From Copromyces sp. CBS 386.78 (lineage: Eukaryota > Ascomycota > Sordariomycetes > Sordariales > Sordariaceae), in assembly GCA_030685235.1 (NCBI GenBank), contig MU839215.1, positions 56,946 to 120,945 of the forward strand: DNA of 64,000 bases, in the 5' to 3' direction. Every line of letters begins with the position of its first letter. Position 1 is the first letter of the stretch. Shown one piece after another: positions 46,401 to 59,299 of the stretch. Below the pieces are notes generated by a model. The model saw only the letters and a list, made by a program, of their open reading frames with translations. It made no database searches and was not told the origin of the DNA. Made by a program: the position numbers and the translations under genes.

Positions 46401-49400
46401 AATAAGCTTTTACCGATCTAAAGTTAAATTATTGAAATATAAAAAATAAAAGTATATTTTATATTTAAAGGTAAAGCGAAGTATATTATATAAAATTCCG
46501 TTCGTATAATTTTAAATAGTCCTTCCTAGCGGAAGTAAAGTTTTAATATTAGTCGGCCGTTTACGAAATTAATTATATTAAAGAATATTAAATCCCCTTC
46601 TTTATATTTAAACGAATCGATTCGGTAATAATTAATATTATTTTCGTACTATATTTAAATACGTCTTATTTATTAAGATATAAAATCCTAAATTATTTAA
46701 AAGTAGTTAGCTAATTCGTTAACTTTATAATATTCTTTTAATTAAGTAGGTAATAAATTTAAATACGGTAAGGTACGTAGTTCGGTACCTATTTAAAAAT
46801 AAAAACTATAATTAACGAAGAAGGGAAAAACACTAATTGATAAAAACGTTATATTATTACCTATAAATTTAGTGAAGGATAACTATTTAACTTAATTAAT
46901 TTATACCTAATTAATATAAAGACGGAGGAATTATTCTATTTCTACGTTAATACATTCAGTTTAAACATTAATTTAAGGGTAGAAAGCGGAGGTAAGTTTG
47001 CGAATAATAGTAAGCCGCTTATATAAAATATTCTAAAAATATAAAACGAACTATATACTACGATTAGAAAAAATTATATTTAATAAATTATGAAGGTAAT
47101 ATATCCGGTCGATAAAATAATTAATTAATTCTTCAATCTCTAAAATTACCGTTAGGATATAATAATATATTTTAGTTAATCGGTTAATAACGATGGCAAT
47201 ATATTTAAAAATTTAACCAAAATAAACGTTTAAAAGTAGTAGAGTAATATAATTAATAAAAATATTTTTCTATAATACAAATAATACTTTAGAAAGTTTA
47301 AACAATCTAACAAATCTTCATTTTAAAAATTTCGTTTTAACGTAAGGGAAGTAACTTTTATAAAAATTTTTAATATTATAAATTATTCCTTCCTAATAGA
47401 AATCGTATTAAAAAAAGTTATAAATCGCATTACGGTTAAGGTATCCCGTATTAAGGGAATTATATTAATAGTTAATTAAGACGAATTAAAGCTCTTTATT
47501 ATACAGGTCGATAATAACTCTATTATACTATTTAACAATTCTATTACTAGCTACCTAATATTCTACAAATACCTTATAAAATACTTTTTTAATATTAGGG
47601 GTCTATTACCTATAATCGGGGTCCAATAAATAGGAAACGACCTCTTAAAAAAAACTAAGGTTTCGTAATTATTAAAAATAATATTATCGATAGATTTATT
47701 ATTATAATTACTTATTAAGCGAAGAATAAAATTTAAAAGGTTAAAATAACCGTCTTCGAACTATATAGGGTTTAAAAGTACCCGTTAGCGGACTACCAAA
47801 CGATTATTATTAGTATTAGCAGAGCGGTCGTTAGGTTCACAGTTTAAAGTATTAAAGCGAAGGTTTTACATCCTTAAAATATATTTAATTAAAAAATTAA
47901 ATTATAATAAAAATTAAAACTACTTTATATAACGTTAAGTAAACTACTTATTAATTATAAAGGTCTAGAAATTCTTATAGTCGATTAGAATATCGAAGGG
48001 TTATTAAACACTTTCGAACTCTAATTTCTATTTTTTAAAGGCCTTAATAATAGCGAATAATTCTTTATCGTATATATTATAATTATATTCCTAAACTATA
48101 TATTTTAACGAAAAGTAAGTAATAGGGTAGAAAACACTATTATCTCTATATTAAAATAGGGTACCTCCTACAGCCTAATTGGAAGCGTCTATCTTAATTA
48201 CTATTTTTTTAAATTAATTATAAATCTTCAATACGGGTCCGCTAGTAAAAACTTATTTCAAAACTTTAAAAGTAGAATTATACGTAACGGACTATAATTA
48301 TATAATATCCTTCTTCGTAAATTCGTATAACGGCCCCGCTATTATTAAAAAAAATTTAATAAAATAGTAGTAGAAATTTACGAAATTTAAGAACAATTGT
48401 AAGGACTTCTTAAATTAGGGGACTACCTAATCGGTAATAATTTTAACCTTTTCTAAATTTATTTTAATACTTCCTAGTATAATAATAAGGCTTAACTATT
48501 TCGTTTATATCGTATAAAATTCGTATTTATTAATATTAACGCTAAGGCTTATTTTAACTAAGTAAGTAAGGACGTTATTAATATACTATTTATAATTTTT
48601 AATATTATTAGAGTAAATTAAAACATTATCGAAATAAATAATTATAGAAACGTCGAAAACGTTATAAAGGATATTATTAATATAATTTTAGAAAGCTCCG
48701 GGGCGCCTTATAAACTAAATAAAACCACTAATAATTCAAATAGACTAAACCGTATTATAAAAGCCGTAACCTATTCGTACCCTTCCTTCACGCGGATACA
48801 ATTAAAAGCAGTAATAACGTCGAATTTAATAAAAATCTTAATATAATAAATAATATTAAGGGTTTCTTTAATTAGCGGTAGTAAATACTATAATTTAAGG
48901 GTAATATTATTAATACCGCAATAGTCTACGCAAACGCGAACTCCTCCACTTAATTTCTTTATTAAAAAAATTAGGGCGGATATTTCTAATTATAATAGCC
49001 GGATAAACTTCTTCTATAATATATTATTAATCTATTTTTTAATAACGTTAAATTTGTCAGAGTTGAAAGGGCGTCGGCGAGTAGTTAAGGGTATAACTCT
49101 TAAACGGAATTCGATTTTAAAATTGTAGGAATAATAAAAGGGAAGGATTTCGGCTCCCTCTTAATAGAAAGTATTTATATAATACTAATACTATTAAAAT
49201 AATTTAACCTAAATGTATACGTCCGTTTTAAATAATTTATTAACTTTCTTATAAAATTTCGTAATATCCTCTAAAGTGACTTTATATAAAGTAATATTAT
49301 TAACGGCGAAATATTAATCGATAGCTTCTTCGCATTAAGGAAAATCGTTATTTATATTATTAATCTTAATAGAATTAGAGACCTTAATAGCCTTTAAAAT

Positions 49401-50180
49401 AATTATATTACCTTTACCTACCAAATTATCGATTTAATAATAGAAATTACTACCGAAGAACTTCTTATACTTCTATCCTCTACTTATTAGGATTTTTTTA
49501 ATTATTTCTAGGGTAAATTTATCGTTAAAAACGGACGGGTCTAAAATACTATACTCTTCTACTAACTTATCTTCTTCTAATATACGCTTAATATCTTCGT
49601 CTATATTAATTCTTATAGTACAAATAATTTAAAAGTTATATTTTTCTATTAGCTAATTAAAGGCGGCGGCGGATAATTCCTTAATATTATTAGGGTTAAT
49701 AGGATTTATTAAAATATAGAGGCGGCGGACTTAAATTCGATAATTTATAATAATAATATAAAATCTTCTAATTACCCGGTAAAGTACTAGGACTATCCGT
49801 AGTAGAAGAGGGGGGATTACGCTATAAAGGACAGTATTAAATATAATAATTTACCCGGGGCCTACTAGAGTTTTATTAATTATAGAAGTTTTTAAACAGT
49901 AAACAATCTAATTACGGAAATATTTAAACCGTTAACGAATTAGTCGTTTTATAATCGTAAAAATAGAAATACAATGCAAAATATCTATTTAAAATTTAAG
50001 ATCGGACTTACCCTCGTTTAGAATTTCTTCGTACGTAGCTTTTCTAAATATTAAATTTATTATATTAAATTAAGTAACTAAGTTCGCTACTAGGGTTTCC
50101 TACTTATTATTAAGGATCCCCTTTAAAAAATAACCGTATTCTTCGTAGGCTATAGTAAATTATGATAAATTGTAAAGCTA
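46400..50180 (-). pseudogene. Element D RT, RNase H and integrase remnant
   Basis: RT box at ~48670-48600 reads VFDVSIIIYFDNVLIYSNNI, the Ty3 YLDDVLIYS motif with the second Asp as Asn, followed by the 'VL..L.K..L..N..K.EF' helix. RNase H and integrase fill the interval down to 46400 with frames readable only through Gln/Trp stops. I did not place the integrase DDE triad. Confidence 0.75.
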
Positions 50181-50207
50181 TAAAATATTTAGCGAATAGT
50201 AAATTAA

Positions 50208-50474
50208 TTATAGGTAGCCCAAAATAATAGGATTATTTTCGGCTAAATTGTAAATAAATAAATTAATAATTTTATAATAATAGTTTATTCCTATTATAAT
50301 TCTTATAAAATAAATAATATTACCCTTAGCGGGACCTCCGTCGGCGAAGTACAAAATTTTAGGGTTCGTAAATTTAACAAAGGGGAAATAGTAATAATAA
50401 ATAAAACGTCTATTAATAAAATTTAAAGTAATATAACTACTATCGATTAAGCTTAAATAATATACTTTATACAA
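50208..50474 (-). pseudogene. Element D protease remnant (open for 88 codons)
   Basis: This is a genuine fragment rather than a shadow. LSLIDSSYITLNFINRRFIY fits the retropepsin active site L-I-D-S-G-A/S followed by F-I-D-x-x-F (Gly to Ser by G-to-A), then ILYFADGGPAKGNI and ending NNPIILGYL, the 'D.GPA..G.I' flap region and 'NPIILGLPWL' end typical of fungal Ty3 protease. The catalytic Asp is retained but the following Gly is lost. The initiator Met here is incidental; the domain is inside gag-pol. Confidence 0.75.
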
Positions 50475-50479
50475 TCTAT

Positions 50480-52563
50480 TAGATAATTAGATAAAAAGGT
50501 TTAATAAATTAAAGTATTTATAACAACTATTTATAGAAGATCTATAAATTTCAACTATATTTAACTATATAATAATATTACCCTCCTCTCTCTATTTTAT
50601 AAATAATTACCTCTAATCGCAATTTAATTTAGAAGTTATATATTTCCCTATTAATTAATATAATTAATTTCATTATCCTAAATAGGACCGACGAAACCGG
50701 GGACGTACGCGGGGACAGAGGCTTACTAATATTACAGCGCCGCAATATTATTATTATTATTAGCTACCTAAGTGTTTATAACGTTAATTTAATATTATTA
50801 ACTATAGCTTTACTAATTATAACCTTACTAATTATAGCCGTATTAACCTTACTAAGGAATAGAATTATTATTACCGCCCCTACTACTACCTTTACTACTA
50901 CCCCTACCGCCGCGACTATTACGACTACTACGGGTAAAAGTAGGAGGATCTTTATTAAAATTAATATAGCTATAATAAATAATTGAAAAATAATTTTTAC
51001 GACCGTAACGGGTATATACGCCCATCTTTATATAATATTCGAAAATCTTTTACGAAATTATATTACATATAATAATATTAATAGCGGATATAAAATTAAA
51101 GTCTATTATATTACCGCCCTAATTAACAGGCTATTCTATAGATAAAGTAGTATTATAATTATTCGAGGAAAATAATTTATAAAATAGGTTAACGAACTTC
51201 TCGCAGTAAATATTATTTTTATAACTCTAAATTAATAAACGGATCATTTAAAACTATTTACCGTAATCGTTATTAGTAAAAAGCGGGTATTAATAAATAA
51301 TAATATTATAAACAGCTTTAATGATTTTATTACGAAGGAAATATACCTTTATAGTATTATTTATATCGTATTAATTAATAAGGATAATAAAGTAATCTTC
51401 GAATACAGCCTAATATATATCTTTAATTATTTTTAAATCCTTTAATTCGCAACGAATGATAATAGTAAAGTTAGAATTATTATACTTAATATTAAACTCT
51501 TTAAAAAAATTTATAGCAATCTTCTATTTCTATTTAGTATCGTTAATTAAATATTCGAAAATATTAATTAACGTCAATTCGATAGCTACGAAAGGGGGGC
51601 CCTTAAAATATTTAGCAATATATAAAAAATATTTAAATTTAGTAATAAAGTAAATCGGCTAGTTAATTTAATATAATTTAATTTTTATACACTAAAAGTA
51701 ATACTTCTCCGCTTTTTCTAATAGAATAATTCTTTTACTATTAAATAGAATAATATACGTATATAACTATACTAATTTATAATTATTACTATTAATATTC
51801 GTAGTTACTATAATAAATATTTTAATTTTTTAAACTTATTTCAATTAAGCGCGGATTTTATTAATAACTTTAACGTACTTATTTCTCTATTTCTAAAAAA
51901 TTTTAAAAGTATTAATTTTAAAATTATTAAACGACTATTTAAATTCGTTAATCCTTTATTAAAATTCGGTATTTCGAATATTTAAATAATTAATTTCTTA
52001 ATAGGATTCGGTAAAATCCTCCTCGGCTTTCTAAGCGTACGAACGGGCTTCGATTATATCGTTATAAATAAAATAATTATAGGCGAAGGCGATATTGCAG
52101 AATATTAGGACGAATACGAGTGTAAGGGCGTAATTTACAGAATAATATAATAGAATACGAATATTAGGATTATTATCAAAGTTTGTAAATATTTTAATTA
52201 AAGTATTATAAATTATTTAATTTTTAAGGTCGGTAGTTTAAAGGGCGCTAATAGCGGTTATTACAATAAAATTATTAGTAATAACCTGTAACTAATCCGT
52301 TATTAATTATTAAATTAAATATAAATACGGTTATTATTAGAATAGACTATTTTAATTAATAAGTATAAAAAGGAGAAAAGAAATAAGGTTAATTAATGCT
52401 TATTGTATTACTTGGTTCGAATTACAATATTTGCGACCGAATCTTTATTTATCCATTTATAATTTTTAATCGCGGATACGATTTAAATAATATTTCTATA
52501 CGAAACGTAAATTTAAATCTATTTCCCTTAAACGTACGCAGCGCGATAGTAGGTATAACAAAT
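50480..52563 (-). pseudogene. gag: Element D gag and leader
   Basis: Between protease and 5' LTR. A compositionally distinct tract at ~50860-50950 (plus: ccctaccgccgcgactattacgac) would encode a Gly/Ser/Arg-rich stretch on the minus strand, as in gag C-termini. Open plus frames at 51456-51653 and 52396-52587 and the minus frame at 52528-52731 (leader/LTR) do not look like genes. No zinc knuckle was placed. Confidence 0.5.
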
Positions 52564-52784
52564 TATTACAGGGTAAAGTACTATTAGGGGTAGGGTAAGA
52601 TATACGTTATTATACGAAGGAGAGGAAAGGAAGGATATATACGGAGGACTGGCTATATAGGCGAGAGCCCTAGAAGGCCAGTCCGTACGCGCACATAACC
52701 CTATACGTGACCGTACTATAACTCTAGGCATAGCACATTAATGGTCGGTGCAGGGTGGGCATGTCACAGGCTAATCCTGTGACA
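52564..52784 (-). repeat. 5' LTR of element D (221 bp)
   Basis: Ends TATTACAGGG and CCTGTGACA. The right half (52660-52784) is among the least RIP-mutated DNA in the window. It includes a hairpin-forming end TGTCACAGG ... CCTGTGACA (52763-52784). Confidence 0.9.
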
Positions 52785-52789
52785 TAGGT

Positions 52790-55300
52790 ATTGTTTTATT
52801 TCTATATTAATCCTTTCTATTTAGCCGTTAGTTTGGGAATAGAAAGCCGAAGATAGTTTTACCGTAACCCTTAATCGTTTGTAAAGGGTTTTTTAGAGTA
52901 TTAAAATAAATTGCGATCTTTTATTTAAGACGATTTTATCCGGTAAATTATGAATATTGTAAATTTTTTCGATAAACCGTTTAATTAGTTCGTCGGTTTC
53001 TAAGGTTTCTATTAATATATAATATTGTATTTTCGTAAGTTGATTAATTATTACCGTAATATATTTATAAGTTTTACCCTTCTTAATATAAAGTATTATA
53101 AGTATAATATAATCGACTGAAATTTATAATTATATTTTGAATAGGACGGAGAAAGGTTTTAAGAATCCTATTAGCGAGTATTATAAAGATTTTATTTTAG
53201 CGTAGGCTAAGTAAGTTTTGTAGAATTCTTTAATAGATTAGTATATTCCCGGCTAATAGTAAAACTGGTTAAAGGTTTCGTAAGTCTTCTTTTTACCCGG
53301 GTAGCCGCCTGGTTTAGTAGTGTATATTTTATATATTAATTGTAGTTAGGTTTCCTTATTATTTAAATTAATAAGAATGCGCTCTTTTATATCCTTTTTC
53401 TAATAAATTCGACTTAATTGTATTAAATATTCTATAAATGCGATTTTAAAGTGTTTTACGATTTTGGGGGTTTATTTCTATTGGCCGTCTTTTTATAAGT
53501 AAAATATTATTTCTTGTATTAAATTTGATTTAGTGTAATTATTGTCGATAAAGTCGTTAGTGGACTTTGTAATATCGAATTCGTAGAGGTTGAGATTATT
53601 GAAATTTAGGTCTTAATTATAAAAATTTATATTGTAATTTATATGGTAGATTTTTTCTATTTTATTTAGGTGTAGGTAAGTTACGTTTATAGGTTCGTCG
53701 TTTCTTTTAAAGAACGTTGGATCGAAAAGATTTAAATTAATTAGTGATTTTTTTTGTATTGTTAGCCTTTTATTATTGCTAGATTGTAATTTATTTTCGG
53801 GCTTCTTACTTAAGGTATTTAGTTGTATATTCGCTGTTCCTTATTTGTACGTAATGCGAAAGTTGAAACGGCTAAGGAATTTAGATTATTTTATATATTT
53901 AGGGGTAAATTGCTTCGTTAATGCGAAAGTTTTGAGGTTTTTATGATCGGTAATAATTTTAATTTATTCTTATACCTCTTTTAATTTAGGATTCTATTTT
54001 TTAAGTATTTTAATAATAGTTAATAGTTTTTTATTATAAATATTATAATTATATTTTTGAATGTTATATTTTGTTAAAAAGTATATTACCGGGTAAAGGA
54101 TATTATTATTGCCCTATTATAATAATGTACTTTTTGATATTTAATTGGAAGTGTCCGTCTCTACGACGGTTCGTTTATTCTAGTCGAAGATTTTTAATAT
54201 TAGTATTATTGTAAAGGTTGTTTTAAATTCGTCGAATATTTTTTAATATTCGACGCCTTATTATTAATCTTTCGTTGCTATTTTTTTGGTAAGTTCGTAG
54301 AGGGGTTTGGCTATTTTAGAGAAATTTTTAATGAAACGACGGTAAAAGTTAGCGAAACTTAAGAAAGATTGTAGGGCCTTTTTGGATTTTAGTAGTTTTT
54401 AAACCGTTATTACTTTAATTTTATTTATATTTATTTCGATATTTCCTGGCGTAATAATAAAGCTTAGGTATTTAATATGCTTAGTGTAAAATTCGTATTT
54501 ATTGATATTAATTTGAAGATTAGTCTTTTCTAGACGGGTTAAAACGTTAGTAATGTATTTGATGTATTCTTTTTCGTTTTTCGAATAAATTAGGATATCG
54601 TCGAAGTAAATGGTCGTAAATTTATTTAGTATATTGTAAAGAATATTGTTTATAAAGTATTAGAAGGTTGCCGGCGCGCTTTATAAATCGAATAGATATA
54701 CTAATAATTCGTAAAGATTGAATTGTATTATGAATGTTGTGAGCTATTTATAACCCTTATATATACGGATAAAGTTAAATATTGCGATAATATCGATTTT
54801 AGTAAAGATCTTTATTTTATAAATAGTATTTAATATCTTTTTAATAAGTGGTAATGGGTATTATATCTTTAAAGTAGTGTTATTAATATTTCTATAATTT
54901 ATATAGATATAGATATTACCGCTTAGTTTCTTTAGTAGTATAATTAATAACGATATTAGTAATTGGGAAGGCCTAATGAAATTCTACTTTAAATTATTAT
55001 TTAACTATTTTTTAATAACGCTTAGCTTTATTAGTAAAAAAGGTCTGGACTTTGAGTACGGTAGTTTTGTACTGGGGATTACTTTGATCTTATAATTGTA
55101 TAAGCGGTGTTAGGGAAGTTGGCGGGCATCCGCTAGGTTTATTACCTTCTAATATTTATAATACTAATAAGGTATTTTCGCTTTGATTTACTATTCGGTA
55201 ACTATAAGCTGGTCTGCCTTTTCGTAAAATATTCTAGTATCTTCTTCGGAGATTCTATATATATTAATAGTTTCTTTTATAATATTGGCTATTATTTCCC
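52790..55300 (-). pseudogene. Element C RT, RNase H and first part of integrase
   Basis: RT is unusually clear: 54690-54430 reads APATF, YFINNILYNILNKFTTIYFD, DILIYSKNEKEYIKYITNVL, TRLEKTNLQININKYEFYTK and HIKYLSFIITPGNIEINI, a full Ty3 YLDD region with the DD box intact (FDD). Integrase: ~52980-52850 reads LPDKIVLNKRSQFI and SSAFYSQTNG, the second-Asp and 'YHPQTDGQTER' block, ending at the TAGGT site where D is inserted. Confidence 0.85.
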
Positions 55301-55689
55301 TGGTATTCCCCTTTAGGATATGTAAGAAGTGATTAAAGATTTATTTTTTGTACTTCGTACTATTACCAGCGTAGATATCCTTATATATTTAGTCTATAAT
55401 TTGGAATTTTCTAAGTTCCGACTTAAGAGTGCTAATTGCGATCTCCGCTTTTATTTATTTTAATACTTCGTCGATTTCTCTCCTAGTTATAATGATAATT
55501 TCTAAGTTTTCTATTTTAATTGTAAAATTGAAATTAGCGGTATTAAGTTTAACGATATTATTTATATTGATAGGAATATTGTTAATATCGATTGGCTTTA
55601 CGAAGAGGGGTATAAGCGGCTTCCTTATAGGGTTAATGGTAGGGATTCGCTACTTATTTACGATTTTATAAGGTATAGGTTTGGTTATA

Positions 55690-56130
55690 ATTTTTAGTTT
55701 GGGTATAGGCCGTAGGTCGTAATGTATTATTATTATTTAGTTTCCTTCTAGTAAATTAGTCGGTTAGAAGGTTCTAGGTTGAAGGCTTGTAGCCTTAGCA
55801 ATCTTTTCCTTAAATTTTAATTTCCGGTATTGAATGGTTTTACGAATTTGGGAGAGAGGTGCTTTAGTTCTTTCCTCCGCTTCCGCTTTAACGGTTTATT
55901 CCTCCGGACCTACTTTAATAGTTTACTCTTCCGGACTTACTTTAATAGTTTTTTCCTACTTTTCCCCCACTTTATCGGCTTATATTTCCGCTTCGACGGC
56001 TTTTTCTTATTCTTCCCCCGCTTTAATAGTTTGCTTTTCTAGACCTGCTTTAACGGTTTTCTCTTTTGTAATTGTAACGGTTTTGACGGTTTTATTTTTT
56101 AGGACTTTTAGGGCTTTAGTTTAGAAGTCT
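55690..56130 (-). repeat. Repeated Lys/Glu-rich linker between PR and RT of element C
   Basis: The minus frame shows an iterated unit like T-(I/V)-K-(A/V)-G-x-E-(E/K) (TIKVSPEE, TIKVGPEE, TVKAEAEE, TVKAGLEK, TIKAGEE). It is coded by ~30-33-bp degenerate repeats around cctactttaatagttt. Plus-strand open frames at 55830-56042 and 55834-56124 are translations of the antisense of this array, not genes. Confidence 0.7.
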
Positions 56131-56149
56131 AGTATATTCTGGGGTAAGT

Positions 56150-58665
56150 AGGTGCTATAATACTTCTAGTTGAATTTTAATTCGCCTATCTCTTAATTTA
56201 TTAATAGATTATATTATTATAATTATAGCAGGCCTAGGATAATTGGATTTTCTATTGATAAGGTGAATACGAGTAGTTAGATTTCTTTATTATAAATACT
56301 AATCCGTATTATAAGTTTGATATAATTTGTAATGTATATATTAATATTATTATCGGCTAGTTTTAACGGCTTTAGGTAGTATAATTTTTTTACGGGTATT
56401 TGGTTCTATTGGACAAAGTTCTTATTAATAAATCCTTTGCCTATATAACCGTTGTTGATTAAGGCCGGGTAATATACTTTACGTTTATTATAAAGAAGGT
56501 AATTTGAAAGGAGGATGGATTTTTCTGGTTTAATTGTAATTGAATTAATAAATAGTGTTTTTAAAGATTCTTCTTTTTAGTATAATTCCTTATTTATAAT
56601 ATTTTTATTATACTTATTTATGTATTTTTTAAACTTTCCTATTCTTTTCCTTCTTTTTTAGATAATAGTTTCCGTTCGCGATTTAGGACGAAGGCTCGGC
56701 TTTTCCTAATTCTAATTTAATGTCGTCGGTAGTATTGGCGGCGTTAATGTTATTGCCCTTTTTATTATTATTGTAGCCGTTTTAATTAAATTTTATTTTA
56801 TAATTAGCGGGTAGTTAGTTAATCTTAGTATTTTCGATATTACTTTTACCATTATTAATATTAATGAAGTTTTAGTATTTTTTTTAATTGTAATTTAATT
56901 AACCGTACCTTTAATATTTGTCCATATTTTATCCTTTTTTCTAAAGATTTGTAAGGATTAGTTTACGAAAATTGGCGTTTATAGCGTTTAGGTCTATAGC
57001 GTTACCGTTTTAGGATATTAGTTTAGAGGAAAATCTTTTATTATTATTATTATTTAAACCGCCTTTATTTCCGTTTAAAGAGGTTAAATTAGAGAGTTTC
57101 TTTTGGAATATATTTTCTTTATAATAGTATACTAATTTACTAAAAAATTGAAGTTATCCTTGGAAGTCTTCTTTATTAAAAATATTTGGTTGATAGGTAA
57201 CTGAGTTTTTAAATTAGTTGGTAACTTTTTAACGGAGTATAAATATGTGTATAGCGTCGTTTATATTATAGTAGTCGGCGTATAGGGTGAATTTGTCCGT
57301 AACATCTTGAAAGGAGTTTTTTATTTATAATTTCTATAGGGCCTTGTCGGCTTCGACCTTTATATTTATTATATTATAATAATTGTTGAAATATATAATA
57401 AGTTCTTCGGCCATTTATTATTTTTATATACTTTAAGGTTCGTTGTTGAGGATAGGTTGTATATTTGGTTCGATAATAGATATTAGGAGTTTACCGAAGT
57501 ATATGAAAATATATATAAATTTGTTGTATTTTATTAGGAAATATTATTTATTATAAGCTTAATATAGGCGGATTTTAGTACGTTAAGTCGTATAAGTAGT
57601 ATTACGATCCTTAGTAGATTATTTTTTAATATTAAAAATGTTTGGATTTGTAAATATATAACGATGTAAGCCGCGTTCGGTATTGAAATTGGGTTTAAGG
57701 TCGGTATTAATTTAGGTATTAATTTGAATTTTAAAATTATTTACTTTATTTTATAAATATTAGATTTAAGTCTATAAGATTTTATTATTATTATTAAGGT
57801 CGGTCGCTACTACTTTTACCCTTTTAAATTCGGTAAACTAACTTTTAACTTCGTTCCTCTAGTGGATAATATTGTTTTAGAGTACCTTTTAAGCTTAGAT
57901 ATAAATATTTTCGTCGGCCTTTTTCTTTAGCTCTTCTTATTAATAGTTATATTTAATATTATTAAAAGTTTTAGTAATTATATTAATAACGGCCCTAAAG
58001 GTTAAGAATTATATTATATTTTTGGTCTATTAGCGGTAGATAATAAAGTATTTATAGATATAGGTATTAGTTTAGAATTTATTATTGAAATAGGCTTAGA
58101 GTAATTTACAGTTGTAATTTGAACCGTATATACGTAGGGTAAGGATTGCTAGCGTTTAGTCTGTAATAGTCTCGTTTAGTTAAGAGGGGGGTGGGATATT
58201 TGTTCTTTTGGGTAATTAGCCCGGTTTATAATATTCGAGGCCGGTATAGTTTAGGGGGGGACTTTACGGACTTTATTTAGTAAGGATAGGGTGATTATTG
58301 GCTATATAATAGTTGAAGGCCTTTATTTAGGTATTAATTATTTTATTTAGGAGATTAGGGGAATAAATATTAACGGTTAGAAATTCGGTTTTAATATTAG
58401 TATATTCGTTAATAATAATTGATTTAGTATCGTTATTATTTTTAGGGTAATTAAAATAATTGTACGGGCTGGGTATAATTGATTTAGATTTTGAGCGTTA
58501 GCGATAGTTATTGAAATTTATTTTAGGGTTTTCCTTGGTCCTATAAGGGCGGGATATTAGGTTTAATTAATTTTTTAATAGTTAGTAAATTGCTATTTAG
58601 TATTTTTTTATTCTTATTCTTATTTTTATTTATACGCGCGTAGTATAATTAGAGGTATAATAAAT
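56150..58665 (-). pseudogene. gag: Element C gag and protease remnant
   Basis: Protease at ~56480-56215: VYYPALINNGYIGKGFINKN, then QIPVKKLYYLKPLKLADNN and LSIENPIILGLL, matching retropepsin ALIDSG with Asp and Ser both Asn, the LADN flap and the NPIILGLPWL end. Gag occupies the interval up to the 5' LTR; I did not resolve a zinc knuckle. Much of 57000-58665 is AT-rich with only fragmentary frames. Confidence 0.65.
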
Positions 58666-58854
58666 TATTATGGGGTAAGGGCATTATTAGGTATGAGGTA
58701 TGATATATATTGTTGTATAAAGAGAGTAGGAAGAGGTGTGCGCTAGCTAGGGTATAATATAGGGTATAAGTATAACCTACTATAGAGTAGGTTTTGCGTA
58801 AGCTTTAATAATGTACGGCTGGCCTAGTACTATAGTAATAGCTGTGTATGTAAT
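58666..58854 (-). repeat. 5' LTR of element C, cut by element E
   Basis: Starts TATTATGGGG; its 189 bp correspond without length change to 43683-43871. It breaks off after gtgtatGTAAT, directly followed by the TATTACAGG start of E's LTR. GTAAT is therefore the predicted target duplication of E. Confidence 0.85.
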
Positions 58855-59086
58855 TATTACAGGATTACCTATGATGGCATATAACATTAAGTACTATATA
58901 GTCGAGTCTATTGGCTATTGGCCAATAGGACCGCATGTACGTACGTACTAGTAGGCCTCGGTTTAGATCCGGGTACGGCACAGCCTACCCTATATCCAAA
59001 CCGCATTCCTCCTTCCTCTCCTTCTTTCCTTCTTCATATAACTACGTATATCCAATTATACTTCCAACGGTATTATCCCCGTAATA
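58855..59086 (+). repeat. 5' LTR of element E (232 bp)
   Basis: Starts TATTACAGG and ends CCCCGTAATA (inverted, TGTTAC-like). Contains a palindromic ggctattggccaatagg (~58910-58930), tandem gtac (~58938-58948), and a pyrimidine-rich segment (59008-59035) before 'aactacgtatat', a layout shared with the LTR of F. Single copy in the window. Confidence 0.75.
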
Positions 59087-59299
59087 ATTAATTATACTTT
59101 ATTATTACGCTACGCGCGTATATTTTAAAATAAATTTATTACCGCCGTTGTAAATATTTCCGACGATCTCGCGATGTCGTCGTACTACGATATACCCTTT
59201 TTTTATTATACCACGATATACTTTTCTTTCGTCGTATTATAATAGACCTCTTTTTTATTACTATAAAGTAGTTAACGGATATTATTTATATTATAAGGT

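Larger units (their letters stand above)
45522..52784 (-). mobile_element. Ty3/gypsy chromovirus D (7263 bp), complete, nested in C
   Basis: Two 221-bp LTRs (45522-45742, 52564-52784) with inverted ends TGTCAC/GTGACA (best preserved at the right copy: CCTGTGACA) and a perfect 5-bp duplication TAGGT (45517-45521, 52785-52789). A purine tract (minus: TTTTAAGGGGGGATAG) abuts the left LTR, so D runs on the minus strand. Order: gag (~52000-50600), PR (~50440), RT (~48670), RH, IN, chromodomain (~46300-46170). It splits C integrase between '..EIKQYLR' and 'LYIN..'. Coding is RIP-inactivated. Confidence 0.9.
43683..58854 (-). mobile_element. Ty3/gypsy chromovirus C, hosts D; 5' LTR cut by E
   Basis: Minus strand. 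3' LTR 43683-43925 (243 bp) is followed by a purine tract (minus: TTTTTTAAGGGGAGGT). The first 189 bp of the 5' LTR lie at 58666-58854 and match the 3' LTR position for position up to ...gtgtatgtaat, where element E starts. Order in the minus direction: gag, PR (~56480), Lys/Glu-rich linker, RT (~54700-54450), RH, IN (split by D), chromodomain (~44900-44740), 3' LTR. The missing ~54 bp of the 5' LTR should lie beyond E, right of the window. Confidence 0.85.

Noticed and set aside
55830..56124. Two overlapping plus-strand open frames, Phe/Ser-rich
   Set aside because: Antisense of the Lys/Glu repeat linker of element C, which reads correctly on the minus strand.
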